33,744 nucleotides of DNA from Polyangiaceae bacterium (GCA_029266615.1 JAQSWN010000103.1:1-33744); one strand, 5' to 3'; positions 8,254 through 17,926 are shown, numbered from the stretch's first letter. Translations and numbers: made by a program. Notes: generated by a model from the sequence alone, not told the origin.

Positions 8254-9081
8254 ATGTCGCTTCCCGTAGCTCACGCGCAAGTCAGCCCGCTCGTCGCCGA
8301 AATCTTCGATAGCGCCGCGCCGCGCCGTGTTTTCGCAGCTCTCGGGTGGAGCGTGGCGATCGGCGCACACCTCTTGGCGGCCGGCCTCGCGCTTTCGGAA
8401 GGTCGCCCCGCTCCGCCCGCGCCTCCTCCCCTCGAAGTCGAGCTGGCGCAGCCGCAACCTCCGCCCCCACCGCCGCCAGAGCCGGTCGTCACTCCCCCGC
8501 CCACGCCGGATCCGGTCGTCGCGCCCACGCCGGTCGCCAAAGCGGCCGCGGCGGCACCGCCCGAGCCGGCGCGCGTCGGAGCGCTGCTCACGGCCAAGGC
8601 GGATCCGACGCCGGACAAGCCCGCCGACGAGCCCGTCGATTTCACCAATGACCCGAGCCTGGTCGGGTTCGGCTCCGGCGTGGTTGCAATCGGCGGCAAA
8701 GCGCAGGTCGGCTCTAAGAACGCGGCGCTAGGGCCGGCTCCAGCGTCGACCGGTACGCGTGGCGTCGCCCAGGCCGCCGGCGAGTCGCTCACTCCCGCCT
8801 CGAACCTCAGCAAGAAACCTGGACTCGGAGAGAGCGACCCCTGCCGAGGCTTCTTCCCCAGTGGGGCAGAGGACGACGTCGCGACGGCCGCGGTGATGGT
8901 CACCATCGGGCGGTCGGGCGCCGTGTCCAGCGTGCAGCTCCTGTCCGAGTCTCCACCCAAACAAGGGTTCGGAGCTGCCGCCCGCACCTGCATGGCCGGC
9001 AAGCGCTTCAGTCCGGGGCTCGACCGAGATGGCAATCCGACCGCGACCGCGATTCGCGTCAATATCCGATTCACTCGCTGA
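8254..9081 (+). CDS. tonB: TonB-like energy transducer
   Basis: 275 residues from the ATG at 8254, eight bases after exbD. A cytoplasmic N-terminus precedes one membrane helix (~27-48), followed by a long Pro-rich spacer (~50-100, 'PPPPPPPEPVV') that can cross the periplasm, an Ala/Gly linker, and a C-terminal domain (~200-275) with 'VMVTIGRSGAVSSVQLL' and the ending 'TAIRVNIRFTR', typical of TonB/TolA-like domains. Two Cys residues (~197 and ~245) could form a disulphide, which classic TonB lacks. It should contact the TonB box of outer-membrane receptors, including the one encoded divergently. Confidence 0.85.
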   Translation: MSLPVAHAQVSPLVAEIFDSAAPRRVFAALGWSVAIGAHLLAAGLALSEGRPAPPAPPPLEVELAQPQPPPPPPPEPVVTPPPTPDPVVAPTPVAKAAAAAPPEPARVGALLTAKADPTPDKPADEPVDFTNDPSLVGFGSGVVAIGGKAQVGSKNAALGPAPASTGTRGVAQAAGESLTPASNLSKKPGLGESDPCRGFFPSGAEDDVATAAVMVTIGRSGAVSSVQLLSESPPKQGFGAAARTCMAGKRFSPGLDRDGNPTATAIRVNIRFTR

Positions 9082-9184
9082 GCTCAGGGAGGCCTTGGGC
9101 CTGGGCCGGACCCTTTCGGTTTCCGGGCCAGCGGGTGGCTTGTCGTCGGCGCGAAGCGGCGTGGTATCGTCGCGCGCGCTGACG

Positions 9185-10531
9185 ATGACCGGGTCCCCCT
9201 CTTCACCGCCTCGACGCTCGAGCGAGAGTAGCGGTCGCATGGCTGGTGAATACCGGCTGATCCGTAAGCTCGGGGAGGGCGGCTTCGGCGCCGTCTACGA
9301 GGCCGAGCACCCGCTGCTCAAGCGGCGCGCGGCGGTCAAGGTGCTGCACCGCGTCGCCGACCAAGACTCCGACGCCGTGCAGCGGTTCATCTCGGAAGCG
9401 CAAGCCGTCAACCAAATCCGGAACCGGCACATCGTGGACGTGTTCTCGTTCGGCAAGCTGAGCGACGGTCGTCACTTCTACGTGATGGACCTGCTGGATG
9501 GCGAACCCCTGGATCGCTTCCTCAAGCAACACGGGCGCGTGGAGGTGTCGACCGCGCTCCAGCTCCTTTCGCCGATCGCGGACGCGCTGGACCTCGCGCA
9601 CGGCGCGGGTATCGTGCACCGCGACCTCAAGCCGCAGAACATCTTCCTGGCATGGGACTTCAGCGGGGACACCGTACCCAAGCTGCTGGACTTCGGTATG
9701 GCCAAGCTGCTGGGCGACTCGACCGTGCACACGGTGAGCGGAACGCCCATTGGCACGCCGCTGTACATGTCGCCCGAGCAAGCCCGCGGTGAGCGCGTGG
9801 ATCAGCGCTCGGACGTCTACGCGCTGGGCGTGCTTTGCTTCGAGCTCCTCACCGGGCAGCTGCCCTTCACGGGCGACACGACGGTCGCGGTTTTGATGGC
9901 GCACATCATTCAGACCGCCCCGCGCCCTTCGGAGGTATGCCCGCAGTTGTCCCCGCTGTTGGATACGCCCCTCCTGCGAATGCTCGACAAAGACCCCGAG
10001 CAGCGACCAAGCGGCGCGGGAGAAGCCATCGCCGCGCTCCGCAGCGCTGCCCTTCAAGCCGGAATCTCCCTGTCGGACGCGCCTCTGCACCTACCGCGTC
10101 CGGCCCCCAGCATCTCGGGCGAGCAGCTGCGCGGCGAGCCGGACACGTTGCTGGACGACGGCGCCCCGACTGAGCCGGACGCGCCCCAGGCCGTTTCGGC
10201 GGGAAGCAGCGGTCGTCCGCTGTGGCCGTTCGGGCTCGGGCTCGTGGTGCTGGGCATCGCGCTCGGTGTGGTCGTCTTGCGCCCGCCGGCCACGCCGGTC
10301 GTCGTGCCGGTCGAGGCTCCTTCGGTGGCGGCTGCTCAGGCCATGGTGCCCGCTCCCGCGGAGCCGAGCGTCGCCGTGCCCGTTGCGTCTGCGTCCGTCG
10401 CGGCGGAGCCGCCGCCGACGCCGAGCGCGAGCGCCTCCGCGTCGGCGCGTCCCGAACCCAAGCGTCCGAAGGCCGCGACTCCGCCGAGCGCTCCCGCACA
10501 CATCCCGACGGACCTGGAGAACCCATTTTGA
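9185..10531 (+). CDS. Membrane-anchored Ser/Thr protein kinase
   Basis: 448 residues from the ATG at 9185. The kinase domain has GEGGFGAV (30-37), ATP-binding Lys52, HRD (145-147, followed by LKPQN), DFG (169-171) and the 'GTPLYMSPEQARG' activation-segment end, so all catalytic residues are present. A C-terminal Pro-rich stretch, one membrane helix ('GLGLVVLGIALGVVVL', ~345-360) and an Ala/Pro/Ser tail follow. The kinase therefore lies in the cytoplasm with a periplasmic tail and no PASTA or other sensor domain. The frame extends to 9029 inside tonB; a start at 9239 (MAGEYRL) is also possible. Its stop overlaps the start of the next lipoprotein gene. Inferred role: signalling linked to the Ton complex. 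Confidence 0.9.
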   Translation: MTGSPSSPPRRSSESSGRMAGEYRLIRKLGEGGFGAVYEAEHPLLKRRAAVKVLHRVADQDSDAVQRFISEAQAVNQIRNRHIVDVFSFGKLSDGRHFYVMDLLDGEPLDRFLKQHGRVEVSTALQLLSPIADALDLAHGAGIVHRDLKPQNIFLAWDFSGDTVPKLLDFGMAKLLGDSTVHTVSGTPIGTPLYMSPEQARGERVDQRSDVYALGVLCFELLTGQLPFTGDTTVAVLMAHIIQTAPRPSEVCPQLSPLLDTPLLRMLDKDPEQRPSGAGEAIAALRSAALQAGISLSDAPLHLPRPAPSISGEQLRGEPDTLLDDGAPTEPDAPQAVSAGSSGRPLWPFGLGLVVLGIALGVVVLRPPATPVVVPVEAPSVAAAQAMVPAPAEPSVAVPVASASVAAEPPPTPSASASASARPEPKRPKAATPPSAPAHIPTDLENPF

Positions 10532-13200
10532 CGCGTGGGCTCGGCGTGGCGGTGCTGCTCGGTTTGCTCGCGGGCTGCACCAACTTTCCCGTCGTTCAAG
10601 ACGACCAGTGCGGTAACGCGGTGCTGGAAGAGGGGGAAGACTGCGACACGTTCGTCAACGGCAACGAGGGCGCGGTTTGCCGCCCTTCCGGTCGTGGTGC
10701 ATGCCGATACGACTGCACCGAACAGCAGGACGGCACGCGCGCAAAGTGCCCCAAGGAAATGGGCTGCTCGCTGGATGGCATCTGTCGCCCGGCGACGTAC
10801 GACTTCGAGGAGCCGAAGATCCTATCCTCGGACCTTTCGTCTTACGTCACCGCGCTGGATTTCGACGGCGACGGTAGCCAGGAAGTCGTCAGCGCGGAGC
10901 CGAGCGACCAGCTCCAGCAAGCGCGCTTTCGCTTGCATTACTTCGATCGCGACAGCCGCCTCGCGGAGACTCGCGCCTTTCCACGGCCCACCGGGCGACC
11001 CGTCGTTCGCAAGCTCGAGGGCCAGGGCACCGAAGACTTGGCGTTCACGAATTTTCAGATCGGGATGGTGCCGGGGCGAAAGGACCGCGCGTTCGTGCCG
11101 TCCACGTTCAGCTCGTACATCGTGGACAACGGTGACCTCCGCACCGTCAACGTGAGCGAAGGCACCGTCAATCAGTCGCTCGCGCTCGTCGCCATCTCCA
11201 CGGCCGCGGGCAAGACGGGGGAGGACGAGACGGGCGTGTACATCCCCGCGGAGGACAGCAGCCTCACCTTCAATCGGTCGCTCCCCGGCCCGGTCTCGGA
11301 GCTCGTGTCGGAGCCACTCACCGCGGACCTGGTGACCACGGCCGACTCGCCGTGTGCCGAGGTCGTGCTCGCCTATCGGGGCAAGCCCTCCGCGCAGATC
11401 CTGGATGTGTGCGAGCTCGGAACCAATCCCTTGTTTGCGGACGTGGTGTGGCGCGGAGAGTTCCGCGAGCAAAACGTCTCTCTCCCCGGAGGCAGAGGTA
11501 TCGACAGCCGCCCCGTCGCGGCGGACGTGAACGGAGACGGCCATCTGGATCTCCTCCTCGGCTCCGCAGGAGAAACGTTTGTCGCGCTCGGCGACGGCCA
11601 CGTGCTCGAGGAGCGCGCCTCGCGCCTCGACATCCCCATCCAGGATGAACTAGGCGGGACGATCCTGACGTTGCCGACGCCGGTCGCCGCTGGTGACATC
11701 ACAGGGGACGGAGTGGCGGACTACGTGCTCCCAAACGCGATTCTAGGCTCTCACCCGTCACTCATCGACGGGACGACCGTCTACGCTCAGAGCTACACCA
11801 ACACCTCGCTTCCGTGGACGACCGCTTCCGTCGGGGACCTGAACGGCAATCAGCTGACCGACGTCATCGCCGCCACGGAGGGAGAGCCCGGGCTCTGGTT
11901 CGTCAGCGGCAGCGGCGGTGCCATCCCCGTCGTTCAGCCTATCCCCACTCGCGGCGACGTTCGCTTCATCGCCACCGGTGACTTCGACGGCAACGGTATC
12001 GGGGACGTCGCTTACATCGAAGACCAGGCGGATTTCGGGGCCGATGCCCTCTCGGTGGCCTATGGCACGCGCGACAACGCGCCGCTGCCGGGCGTGCAGG
12101 TGGCGGAGGTGACAGGGGTCCAGCAGCTCGGCCGTGAGCGGGACGCGGGGCTGGACTCCATCTTCACCACCTCGACGGACGAGTTGGACGGCGTGCGACG
12201 CGGCAAGTTCACGCTCTTCGCCGGGGACGCGAGCGGGTTACCCTTCGCGCCGTTCTTTCTCGTCGAGTTCGCGACACCGGGCGACATGTTGGAGGGCCAC
12301 CTATCGCCGGCGCTCATCACGGGCAGCTTCGTTCGGCCCGGGCAGGGGGACGCAATTTCGCTCGGGATGGACAACGTGCTTTCCGACAGGTGGTCGCAAT
12401 GGCTCCTGCAAGACATATCTAGCGGTAACGAGCGTCCGCGGCTCCTCGCGGAGGACGCTCCCAACACGGACGCGTTCGTTTTCACCTTCGAGGGGACGAC
12501 CAGCATCCGGTTGAGCGCTGCGGGCGTGGCCAGCGACCTGAACGGCGACGGCCTCGACGAAGCCGTTTGGGTCATGCCTGAGGGTAGCAATGACGGCCGC
12601 GGCGGCTGCACGCTCCTTATCTCGAACGTCGACCCCGAATCGCTCGACCGTAAAAAGTCCGACCGTAGCCGCAACCTCGACGAGAGGCCGGCGCTCGTAC
12701 GGCGGCAGCGGCTCTCGTTCCCGGAGTCGTGCCCATCCCCCGAGATCCGCGCCGCGGATTTGGACAAAGATTCGCGACCCGAGCTGCTCCTCCTCATCGG
12801 CGATCCCGAGCGCGGCGCTCGGCAGGTGCAGCTCCTTTGGAACGACGGCGAGGGCGCGTTCTCTTTGAACGAGCGTAGCTTCATCGCCGCGCCGGACTCG
12901 CAGGACATCAGCAGCTTCGCGCTGTTTCCGCGGCCGCCGCGGTCTTCGGCACGAGAAGACGATTCGGTCCCGGACTACGGCGTCCGTCTCGCGTTCGTGA
13001 CGCCGACTACACTGCTTACGGCCGAACCTCGGCGGGACGTGCGCGAGTGGGTCATTCGCAGGAGCCAGGGCGAGTTTCGCGACGCGCGCAGCGTGGTCGT
13101 GGCCGACACGAACGGTGACCACTTCCTGGAGGCGGTCGTCGCGGACGCGCGTGGGCTTTGGATGTTGGCGGCGGGGCTGAAAGCAGACGACGTAGAATGA
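10528..13200 (+). CDS. FG-GAP/VCBS-repeat lipoprotein
   Basis: 890 residues from a TTG start (10528) that overlaps the kinase stop (TTGA). This start yields an excellent lipoprotein signal, MTRGLGVAVLLGLLAGC, with Cys17; a GTG at 10546 would also leave a lipobox. Residues 28-40 match the start of the myxobacterial Cys-rich repeat (CGNAVLEEGEDCD). The rest has Ca-binding, integrin-like FG-GAP motifs: DFDGDG (111), DVNGDG (333), DITGDG, DLNGN, DFDGNG, DLNGDG (670), DLDKD and DTNGD (860). Such repeats build a beta-propeller, usually at the cell surface, for ligand or partner binding. Co-translation with the kinase and the next TPR/PEGA gene suggests one complex. Ligand unknown. Confidence 0.85.
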   Translation: MTRGLGVAVLLGLLAGCTNFPVVQDDQCGNAVLEEGEDCDTFVNGNEGAVCRPSGRGACRYDCTEQQDGTRAKCPKEMGCSLDGICRPATYDFEEPKILSSDLSSYVTALDFDGDGSQEVVSAEPSDQLQQARFRLHYFDRDSRLAETRAFPRPTGRPVVRKLEGQGTEDLAFTNFQIGMVPGRKDRAFVPSTFSSYIVDNGDLRTVNVSEGTVNQSLALVAISTAAGKTGEDETGVYIPAEDSSLTFNRSLPGPVSELVSEPLTADLVTTADSPCAEVVLAYRGKPSAQILDVCELGTNPLFADVVWRGEFREQNVSLPGGRGIDSRPVAADVNGDGHLDLLLGSAGETFVALGDGHVLEERASRLDIPIQDELGGTILTLPTPVAAGDITGDGVADYVLPNAILGSHPSLIDGTTVYAQSYTNTSLPWTTASVGDLNGNQLTDVIAATEGEPGLWFVSGSGGAIPVVQPIPTRGDVRFIATGDFDGNGIGDVAYIEDQADFGADALSVAYGTRDNAPLPGVQVAEVTGVQQLGRERDAGLDSIFTTSTDELDGVRRGKFTLFAGDASGLPFAPFFLVEFATPGDMLEGHLSPALITGSFVRPGQGDAISLGMDNVLSDRWSQWLLQDISSGNERPRLLAEDAPNTDAFVFTFEGTTSIRLSAAGVASDLNGDGLDEAVWVMPEGSNDGRGGCTLLISNVDPESLDRKKSDRSRNLDERPALVRRQRLSFPESCPSPEIRAADLDKDSRPELLLLIGDPERGARQVQLLWNDGEGAFSLNERSFIAAPDSQDISSFALFPRPPRSSAREDDSVPDYGVRLAFVTPTTLLTAEPRRDVREWVIRRSQGEFRDARSVVVADTNGDHFLEAVVADARGLWMLAAGLKADDVE

Positions 13201-14426
13201 AGACGCAGCGCGCGTGGATCGGCGTCGTCCTCGGCGCGCTGTGGCTCGGTCAGGCGCCGGCCGCCGCGGCGGTGGAACCGGGGGATTTGGAACGCGCGAA
13301 GGCGTCCTTCAAAGCGGGGGCCAACGCTTACGCGGCGGGGGACTACCTGGCCGCAATTCAAGCGCTGGAGGCGGCATACGCGCTCACACCTCGGCCCGCC
13401 ATCGCGTTCAGCCTCGCGCAAGCCGAACGCAAGCAGTACGCCGTCCAGCGCGAGCGCCCGCACCTCGAGCGCGCCGTGGAGCTCTTCCAGGCTTATCTGC
13501 AGCAAGAGCCGAACGGCGCGCGCAACAACGACGCCCGCCTCGCGCTCGCCGAGCTCCGGCCGCAGCTCGGCGCGTCGCCGGGGGAAGCGGCGCCCAAGCC
13601 GCAAGCTCGGCCGACGCGTTTGATGATCGTGACCGAAACGCCGGGCGCGAGCATCTCTCTCGACGGCGGCGCTCCGAGCAGCTCTCCGCTCATCCGCGAG
13701 GTGACCCCCGGCAAGCACTTCGCTCGTGTCCGCGCCCCCGGCTACTCGGACTTCGAGCGCGAGGTCACCGCCGTCGCCGGTGAGCTGATCTTGAGCGAGG
13801 TGCGTCTCGTGGAGAGCCCGACGTCGCTCTTCGTTTACGCGCCCGCGGGCTCGGAAATTTACGTGGACGGCGTGTACATCGCGGAAGGCGGCCCGGTCGT
13901 CACCGTCCCCCTTTCGAGCGGCCGCCATCAACTCTCCGTCGGGAAACCCGGCAAGCGGCTAGTACGTCGCGACGTTCGGCTCCGCCGCGGGCAAACCACG
14001 ACCGAGTACGTCACGCTCGAGACGACGAACCAGCGCAAGCTGTCGGAGGGCTTGTTCATCGGCAGCGGGGCCGCGCTCGGCGTCGGTATCGTGCTCAGCG
14101 CGTTCGCGATTCGCAGCGAGAACAAGGCGGAAGAGTTCTTGCGGGAGCGTCGCGAGTGGTACTTGCCCGGCGACGTGACGTCCTACCGCGCCGCGATCGC
14201 CGAGCGGAATCGCTTCCGAACCGCCGCCGCGATTCACTTCGCCGGCGCCACCTCCGCGTTCGTCGCGGGGCTGTTCCTCCGCGAGCTGGATCGGCCCATC
14301 ACGCCGGCCGCGCCGGCTCGCAGCCGTGACCCGAACGGAGACAACGCGCGCCTGGCGCCCCGCTGGGGGCTCGCCCCCGTAGCGCCCAGCGGCGATCTCG
14401 GCGCTTCCTTCTCGCTGCAGTTCTAG
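13197..14426 (+). CDS. Secreted TPR/PEGA-domain protein with C-terminal membrane segments
   Basis: 409 residues, starting at an ATG that overlaps the previous stop (ATGA). A signal peptide (~1-24) precedes a TPR region (~30-115, 'SFKAGANAYAAGDYLAAIQALEAAY'), a basic Pro linker, and PEGA-like beta domains (~143-265), which include 'GASISLDGG' and 'GSEIYVDGVYIAEGG'. Two hydrophobic segments follow (~285-305 and ~345-365). PEGA domains are surface-protein modules common in myxobacteria. The arrangement suits an envelope scaffold linking the lipoprotein and barrel proteins of this run. I know no precise function. Confidence 0.85.
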   Translation: MKTQRAWIGVVLGALWLGQAPAAAAVEPGDLERAKASFKAGANAYAAGDYLAAIQALEAAYALTPRPAIAFSLAQAERKQYAVQRERPHLERAVELFQAYLQQEPNGARNNDARLALAELRPQLGASPGEAAPKPQARPTRLMIVTETPGASISLDGGAPSSSPLIREVTPGKHFARVRAPGYSDFEREVTAVAGELILSEVRLVESPTSLFVYAPAGSEIYVDGVYIAEGGPVVTVPLSSGRHQLSVGKPGKRLVRRDVRLRRGQTTTEYVTLETTNQRKLSEGLFIGSGAALGVGIVLSAFAIRSENKAEEFLRERREWYLPGDVTSYRAAIAERNRFRTAAAIHFAGATSAFVAGLFLRELDRPITPAAPARSRDPNGDNARLAPRWGLAPVAPSGDLGASFSLQF

Positions 14427-14457
14427 ATTGGCCCGACTCATGCTTTGGAACGGAAAC

Positions 14458-15291
14458 ATGCATCTCGAACGGCGACTCGCGGCCTGCCTGTGCTCGGCAC
14501 TGGTTTGCCTCGTCGCATCGCGGGCCGACGCGCAGCCCCAGTCATTGCCTCCGCCGGCCCCGCTGCCTCCCCCCGCCGTCGCCCCGTCGCCGCAGCCCTT
14601 GCCCCCGCCGCAGCCCCTGCCGGCCGCCGAAGCGCAGCCTGCGCCCGCTCCCTCGGAAACGTTGGAGGCTCCGGACCTGGACACACCGTTGCCGCCGCCG
14701 CGTCCGCCTTCTGCCCCACCGGTACCGCGCGGCGGCCCCACTCCGCCGAACGAGGCGGACACCCGTCCGCTCGTTCCGATCCGTGCCCAGCGCCGCTTGG
14801 CGCTCACGGGCGAGCTCGGATGGAACGGGTTGGCCGGCTTTGGCGCCATTTTAACCTACAACGCGCATCCGCACGTCGCCTTCGACTTGGCCGGCGGCTT
14901 CTCGCTCTTGGGTTGGAAGACGGGCGTGCGCGGGCGCTACAACATCCTCAAGAGCAACATGACGCCCTTCGTGGGCATCGGTTTCAACGCTACGAGCGGC
15001 CTAGGTGAGTTCACCTCCGACCCGAAGGACGACCCGCACGCGGATGCGGACGCGGTGCCGTTCACGCTCGACGTGAAGGCTTCGTACCTCGTTCAGTACA
15101 CGGTCGGCTTCGATTTCCTGCACAAACGCGGCTTCAACATGGTCGGAGCGCTGGGCTACGCGCACTTGCTCAACGACAACAACCTCGTTCTGGTCGACGG
15201 CAAGCTCACCCGCGACGAAAAGCGAGCGGTGGACGTGATCTTCAAGGGCGGGCTCGTCATCAGCCTCGCCGCCGGGTACGCGTTCGAATAG
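14458..15291 (+). CDS. Outer-membrane beta-barrel protein with Pro-rich N-terminus
   Basis: 277 residues from the ATG at 14458, chosen because it directly begins a signal peptide (MHLERRLAACLCSALVCL, cut near ADA-Q). In-frame starts at 14428 and 14440 would add up to ten residues. Residues ~27-95 are a Pro-rich spacer (PPPAPLPPP, PPRPPSAPP). Residues ~105-277 alternate polar and hydrophobic residues with many aromatics and end in 'ISLAAGYAFE', as in small OmpA/OprF-like barrels. It is the last gene of the exbB run; the following gene is convergent with 22 bases between stops. The Pro-rich region may span the periplasm or peptidoglycan. Function unknown. Confidence 0.8.
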   Translation: MHLERRLAACLCSALVCLVASRADAQPQSLPPPAPLPPPAVAPSPQPLPPPQPLPAAEAQPAPAPSETLEAPDLDTPLPPPRPPSAPPVPRGGPTPPNEADTRPLVPIRAQRRLALTGELGWNGLAGFGAILTYNAHPHVAFDLAGGFSLLGWKTGVRGRYNILKSNMTPFVGIGFNATSGLGEFTSDPKDDPHADADAVPFTLDVKASYLVQYTVGFDFLHKRGFNMVGALGYAHLLNDNNLVLVDGKLTRDEKRAVDVIFKGGLVISLAAGYAFE

Positions 15292-15313
15292 CGGACATGC
15301 GTCCGGACAGCTG

Positions 15314-16498
15314 TCACGCTCGAGTGAGGGTGAGGCGCCCGGTTCGGGGGGCCACGACGGTGGATTTGCCCGGGACCCAGCAGGTAATTTCCATGCCGCC
15401 TCCGCTGCGGCGCATTAGCCGCAGCTTGCCGCGGTGCGCCTCCAAGATCTCCCGGCACAGCGCCAGGCCCAGGCCGGTGCCCTTGGCCTTGGTCGAAAAG
15501 AAGGGCACGAGCGCGTGGCGCAGCACGTCGTCGCTCATCCCGCTGCCGCGATCGGCCACGGTAATGCTCGCGGCGCCGTCGGGAGCCATCTCCACGGTGA
15601 GATGAACGTCCGGCGCCTCGGGGCTCGCTTCATGCGCGTTCTTCAGCAGGTTGATCAATGTCTGCTGCATTTGTCCGGCGTCGAACCACCCGTCTTGGCT
15701 CGGCGCGGGACCGAAGCGCGCTTGCGGAAAGAGCGCCTGCAAGTTGTCCAGGAACGCGGGCCACGCCACCCGATCCGGGCGCGGCTTCGGCAAGCGCGCG
15801 AACCGCGCGTAGCCTTCCAAGAACGCCGCCAAGTGCTGCGTACGCTCCTCTATCGTGTCGAACACGCGGCCCAGCTTCGGCAGGTGCTCGGGATTTTGCG
15901 CGATGAGTCGCGCCGAGTGCACCATCGAGGAGATGGGGGCCAAGGAGTTGTTCAGCTCGTGATTGATGATTCGAATCACGTTCTTCCAAACGTCGATTTC
16001 CTGGCGACCGAGCTCGGGCGTCAGCTCCTTCACGATGAGCAGCGTGTGCCGCTCGCCGGCCAAGTCGAATAGTCGACGGCTCAAGCTGTAGGTCGCAGAC
16101 TCCCCGGCTTGCTCGACCGTGAAGAGCGCGTCTCCGTCCCTGACCAGCGCTTGCTGCAGGCTCGTCGGCGCGCCCTGCACGAGGCGCAAGAAGTTCTGAT
16201 CTTCGAGGGGCTGATCTTCGGCGAAAAGCGTGAGCGCGGCTCCGTTCGCGTAAGTGATTCGACCGGTGTCGTTGTAAACGACGATGGCCATCGGCGCGCT
16301 GTCGCCCACGGCCTTGAGGAGGCTGCTGCGCTGGTCAGCGGGCGCGGGACCGGGACCGCGAGCCCCCGCTAGCTCACGGCGCGGAAAGGCGAGCGCGCCG
16401 CCCGCGATGGCTCCCGCCGCCAGCGCCGCGGCCCACGGTGCGCCGAGCAGCCGCGCCACGATGATCACCAACCCGCAAGCGATCGCGACTCGCAGCAT
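15314..16498 (-). CDS. PAS-domain sensor histidine kinase (NtrB/NtrY-like)
   Basis: 394 residues. Two short hydrophobic segments at the N-terminus (~4-18, ~22-38) anchor it in the inner membrane with almost no periplasmic sensor. A PAS domain (~60-158) follows, then the phospho-acceptor helix with His180 in 'IINHELNNSLAPISS', the N-box 'LINLLKNAHEAS' (281-292), DRGSGM (316-321) and GTGLGL (340-345). All catalytic boxes are intact. The HELNNSLAP form of the H-box is typical of kinases paired with sigma-54 response regulators, and the regulator gene lies just upstream with a 4-base gap. Signal input is probably cytoplasmic through PAS, and the signal is not apparent. Confidence 0.93.
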   Translation of the reverse strand: MLRVAIACGLVIIVARLLGAPWAAALAAGAIAGGALAFPRRELAGARGPGPAPADQRSSLLKAVGDSAPMAIVVYNDTGRITYANGAALTLFAEDQPLEDQNFLRLVQGAPTSLQQALVRDGDALFTVEQAGESATYSLSRRLFDLAGERHTLLIVKELTPELGRQEIDVWKNVIRIINHELNNSLAPISSMVHSARLIAQNPEHLPKLGRVFDTIEERTQHLAAFLEGYARFARLPKPRPDRVAWPAFLDNLQALFPQARFGPAPSQDGWFDAGQMQQTLINLLKNAHEASPEAPDVHLTVEMAPDGAASITVADRGSGMSDDVLRHALVPFFSTKAKGTGLGLALCREILEAHRGKLRLMRRSGGGMEITCWVPGKSTVVAPRTGRLTLTRA

Positions 16499-16502
16499 TG
16501 CT

Positions 16503-17912
16503 TCAGACCTTGGGGCGCCGCTCCAACTCGACCCCGAGCCGATCCATACGCCGGTAAAGGGCCTGGCGGCTGATGCCCAACATGGCCGCGGCGGTTGCGA
16601 CGACGCCGCCGCTCTGCACCAAAACGCGCTCTAGCTCCGCGCGCTCTGGGTCGGCTGCCCCCGCCTTCGGCGGCAGCTGCGCAGGCAATGAGGTGCTGCT
16701 CGTTTTGCCCCCTTCGCCGAGCCCGAGGTCCCCTTCGGTGATGCGCGGCGCCTGGCAGACCAGCGTGGCGCGCTGAATGCGGTTCTCCAGCTCGCGCACG
16801 TTGCCAGGCCACTCGTAATCAATGAGCGCCTGGCGCGCGTCCGAGGTCATCTCGTACGGCTGCCCGCTTTGAGTGTGATGGGCCCCGAGCAGGTGCTCGG
16901 CGAGGGGCAGCACGTCGTCCGGCCGATCGCAGAGCGGCGGAATGGCTAGCTCGATCACGTTCAGTCGGAAGTACAGGTCCTCACGGAACGTGCCCTGGGC
17001 GATGGCTCGCGGAAGGTCCGCGTTGGTCGCGCTGATCAGCCGCACGTCCACCTTGCGCGTCGCGTTGCTGCCGAGCCGCTGGAACTCGCCGGTTTGCAGC
17101 ACACGCAGCAGCTTCATCTGGCCCATCGTGGAGAGGTTGCCAATTTCGTCCAGGAAGAGCGTGCCGCCATCGGCTTCTTCGAAGCGACCAATCCGCAGCT
17201 TCTTGGCGCCGGTGTAGGCGCCCGCTTCGGCGCCGAACAACTCTGCTTCCAGCAATTCGTCCGGCAGGCCGCCGGCGTTCACCTTCACGAAGGGCTTGTC
17301 CTTGCGGCGCGAGTTGGCCTGCACGATCTGCGCGACCCGCTCCTTGCCCGAGCCGTTGGGGCCGGTTACCAGCACCGCCGCCTCCGACGGCGCCACCTTG
17401 GCGGCGAGGCGGACCACCTCGTGCATCGCCGCGCTCGCGTAGATGAGCCCGCACAGGTCGTGCTCGCTGGCGAGCCCCGCGCGCATGCGATTGGAGCTCG
17501 CGCGTAGCCGCAAGTTCTCCTGCGAAAGCTCACGCAGCCGGATCAGGTTCTTCACGGTGGCGACGAGCTTGTCGTCGTTCCAAGGCTTGGCGATGTAGTC
17601 GCTCGCCCCCGCTCGAACGAGCCGGACGGCCGCCTCCAACGACTGAAACGCCGTCATCAGCACCACGGGCAAATCCGGGTCGAGCTTGCGGATTGCGTGC
17701 AGCAGCGCTTCCCCCTCTTCGCCGCTCGTCGCGTCGCGGTGAAAATTCATGTCCTGAAGCACCACCCCCAGCTCCTCTGACCGCACGAGCGCGAGAGCCT
17801 GCTCGGGCGTCTGCGCGGTCACGGTTTCGAAGCCATGCACCTCGAACAGCACCTCGAGCGCCGCCAGCACCGCCGGCTGGTCATCCACCAAGAGAATCTT
17901 CAGACCGCTCAT
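16503..17912 (-). CDS. Sigma-54-dependent response regulator (NtrC family)
   Basis: 469 residues from the ATG at 17912; the frame runs 50 codons further upstream but similarity starts here. Receiver domain (~1-125) with phospho-acceptor Asp54 and Lys109; AAA+ domain (~150-385) with Walker A GPNGSGKE (184-191), the sigma-54-contact loop as GAYTGA (231-236, Phe replaced by Tyr) and Walker B TLFLDEIG (251-258); a C-terminal Fis-type helix-turn-helix ('AAAMLGISRQALYRRMDRLG', ~440-459). It activates sigma-54 promoters when phosphorylated, presumably by the kinase encoded next. A near-perfect -24/-12 element ahead of its own gene hints at autoregulation. The divergent Ton promoters in this window are possible targets, by inference only. 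Confidence 0.94.
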   Translation of the reverse strand: MSGLKILLVDDQPAVLAALEVLFEVHGFETVTAQTPEQALALVRSEELGVVLQDMNFHRDATSGEEGEALLHAIRKLDPDLPVVLMTAFQSLEAAVRLVRAGASDYIAKPWNDDKLVATVKNLIRLRELSQENLRLRASSNRMRAGLASEHDLCGLIYASAAMHEVVRLAAKVAPSEAAVLVTGPNGSGKERVAQIVQANSRRKDKPFVKVNAGGLPDELLEAELFGAEAGAYTGAKKLRIGRFEEADGGTLFLDEIGNLSTMGQMKLLRVLQTGEFQRLGSNATRKVDVRLISATNADLPRAIAQGTFREDLYFRLNVIELAIPPLCDRPDDVLPLAEHLLGAHHTQSGQPYEMTSDARQALIDYEWPGNVRELENRIQRATLVCQAPRITEGDLGLGEGGKTSSTSLPAQLPPKAGAADPERAELERVLVQSGGVVATAAAMLGISRQALYRRMDRLGVELERRPKV

Positions 17913-17926
17913 CGCCGCCTCGCAGG

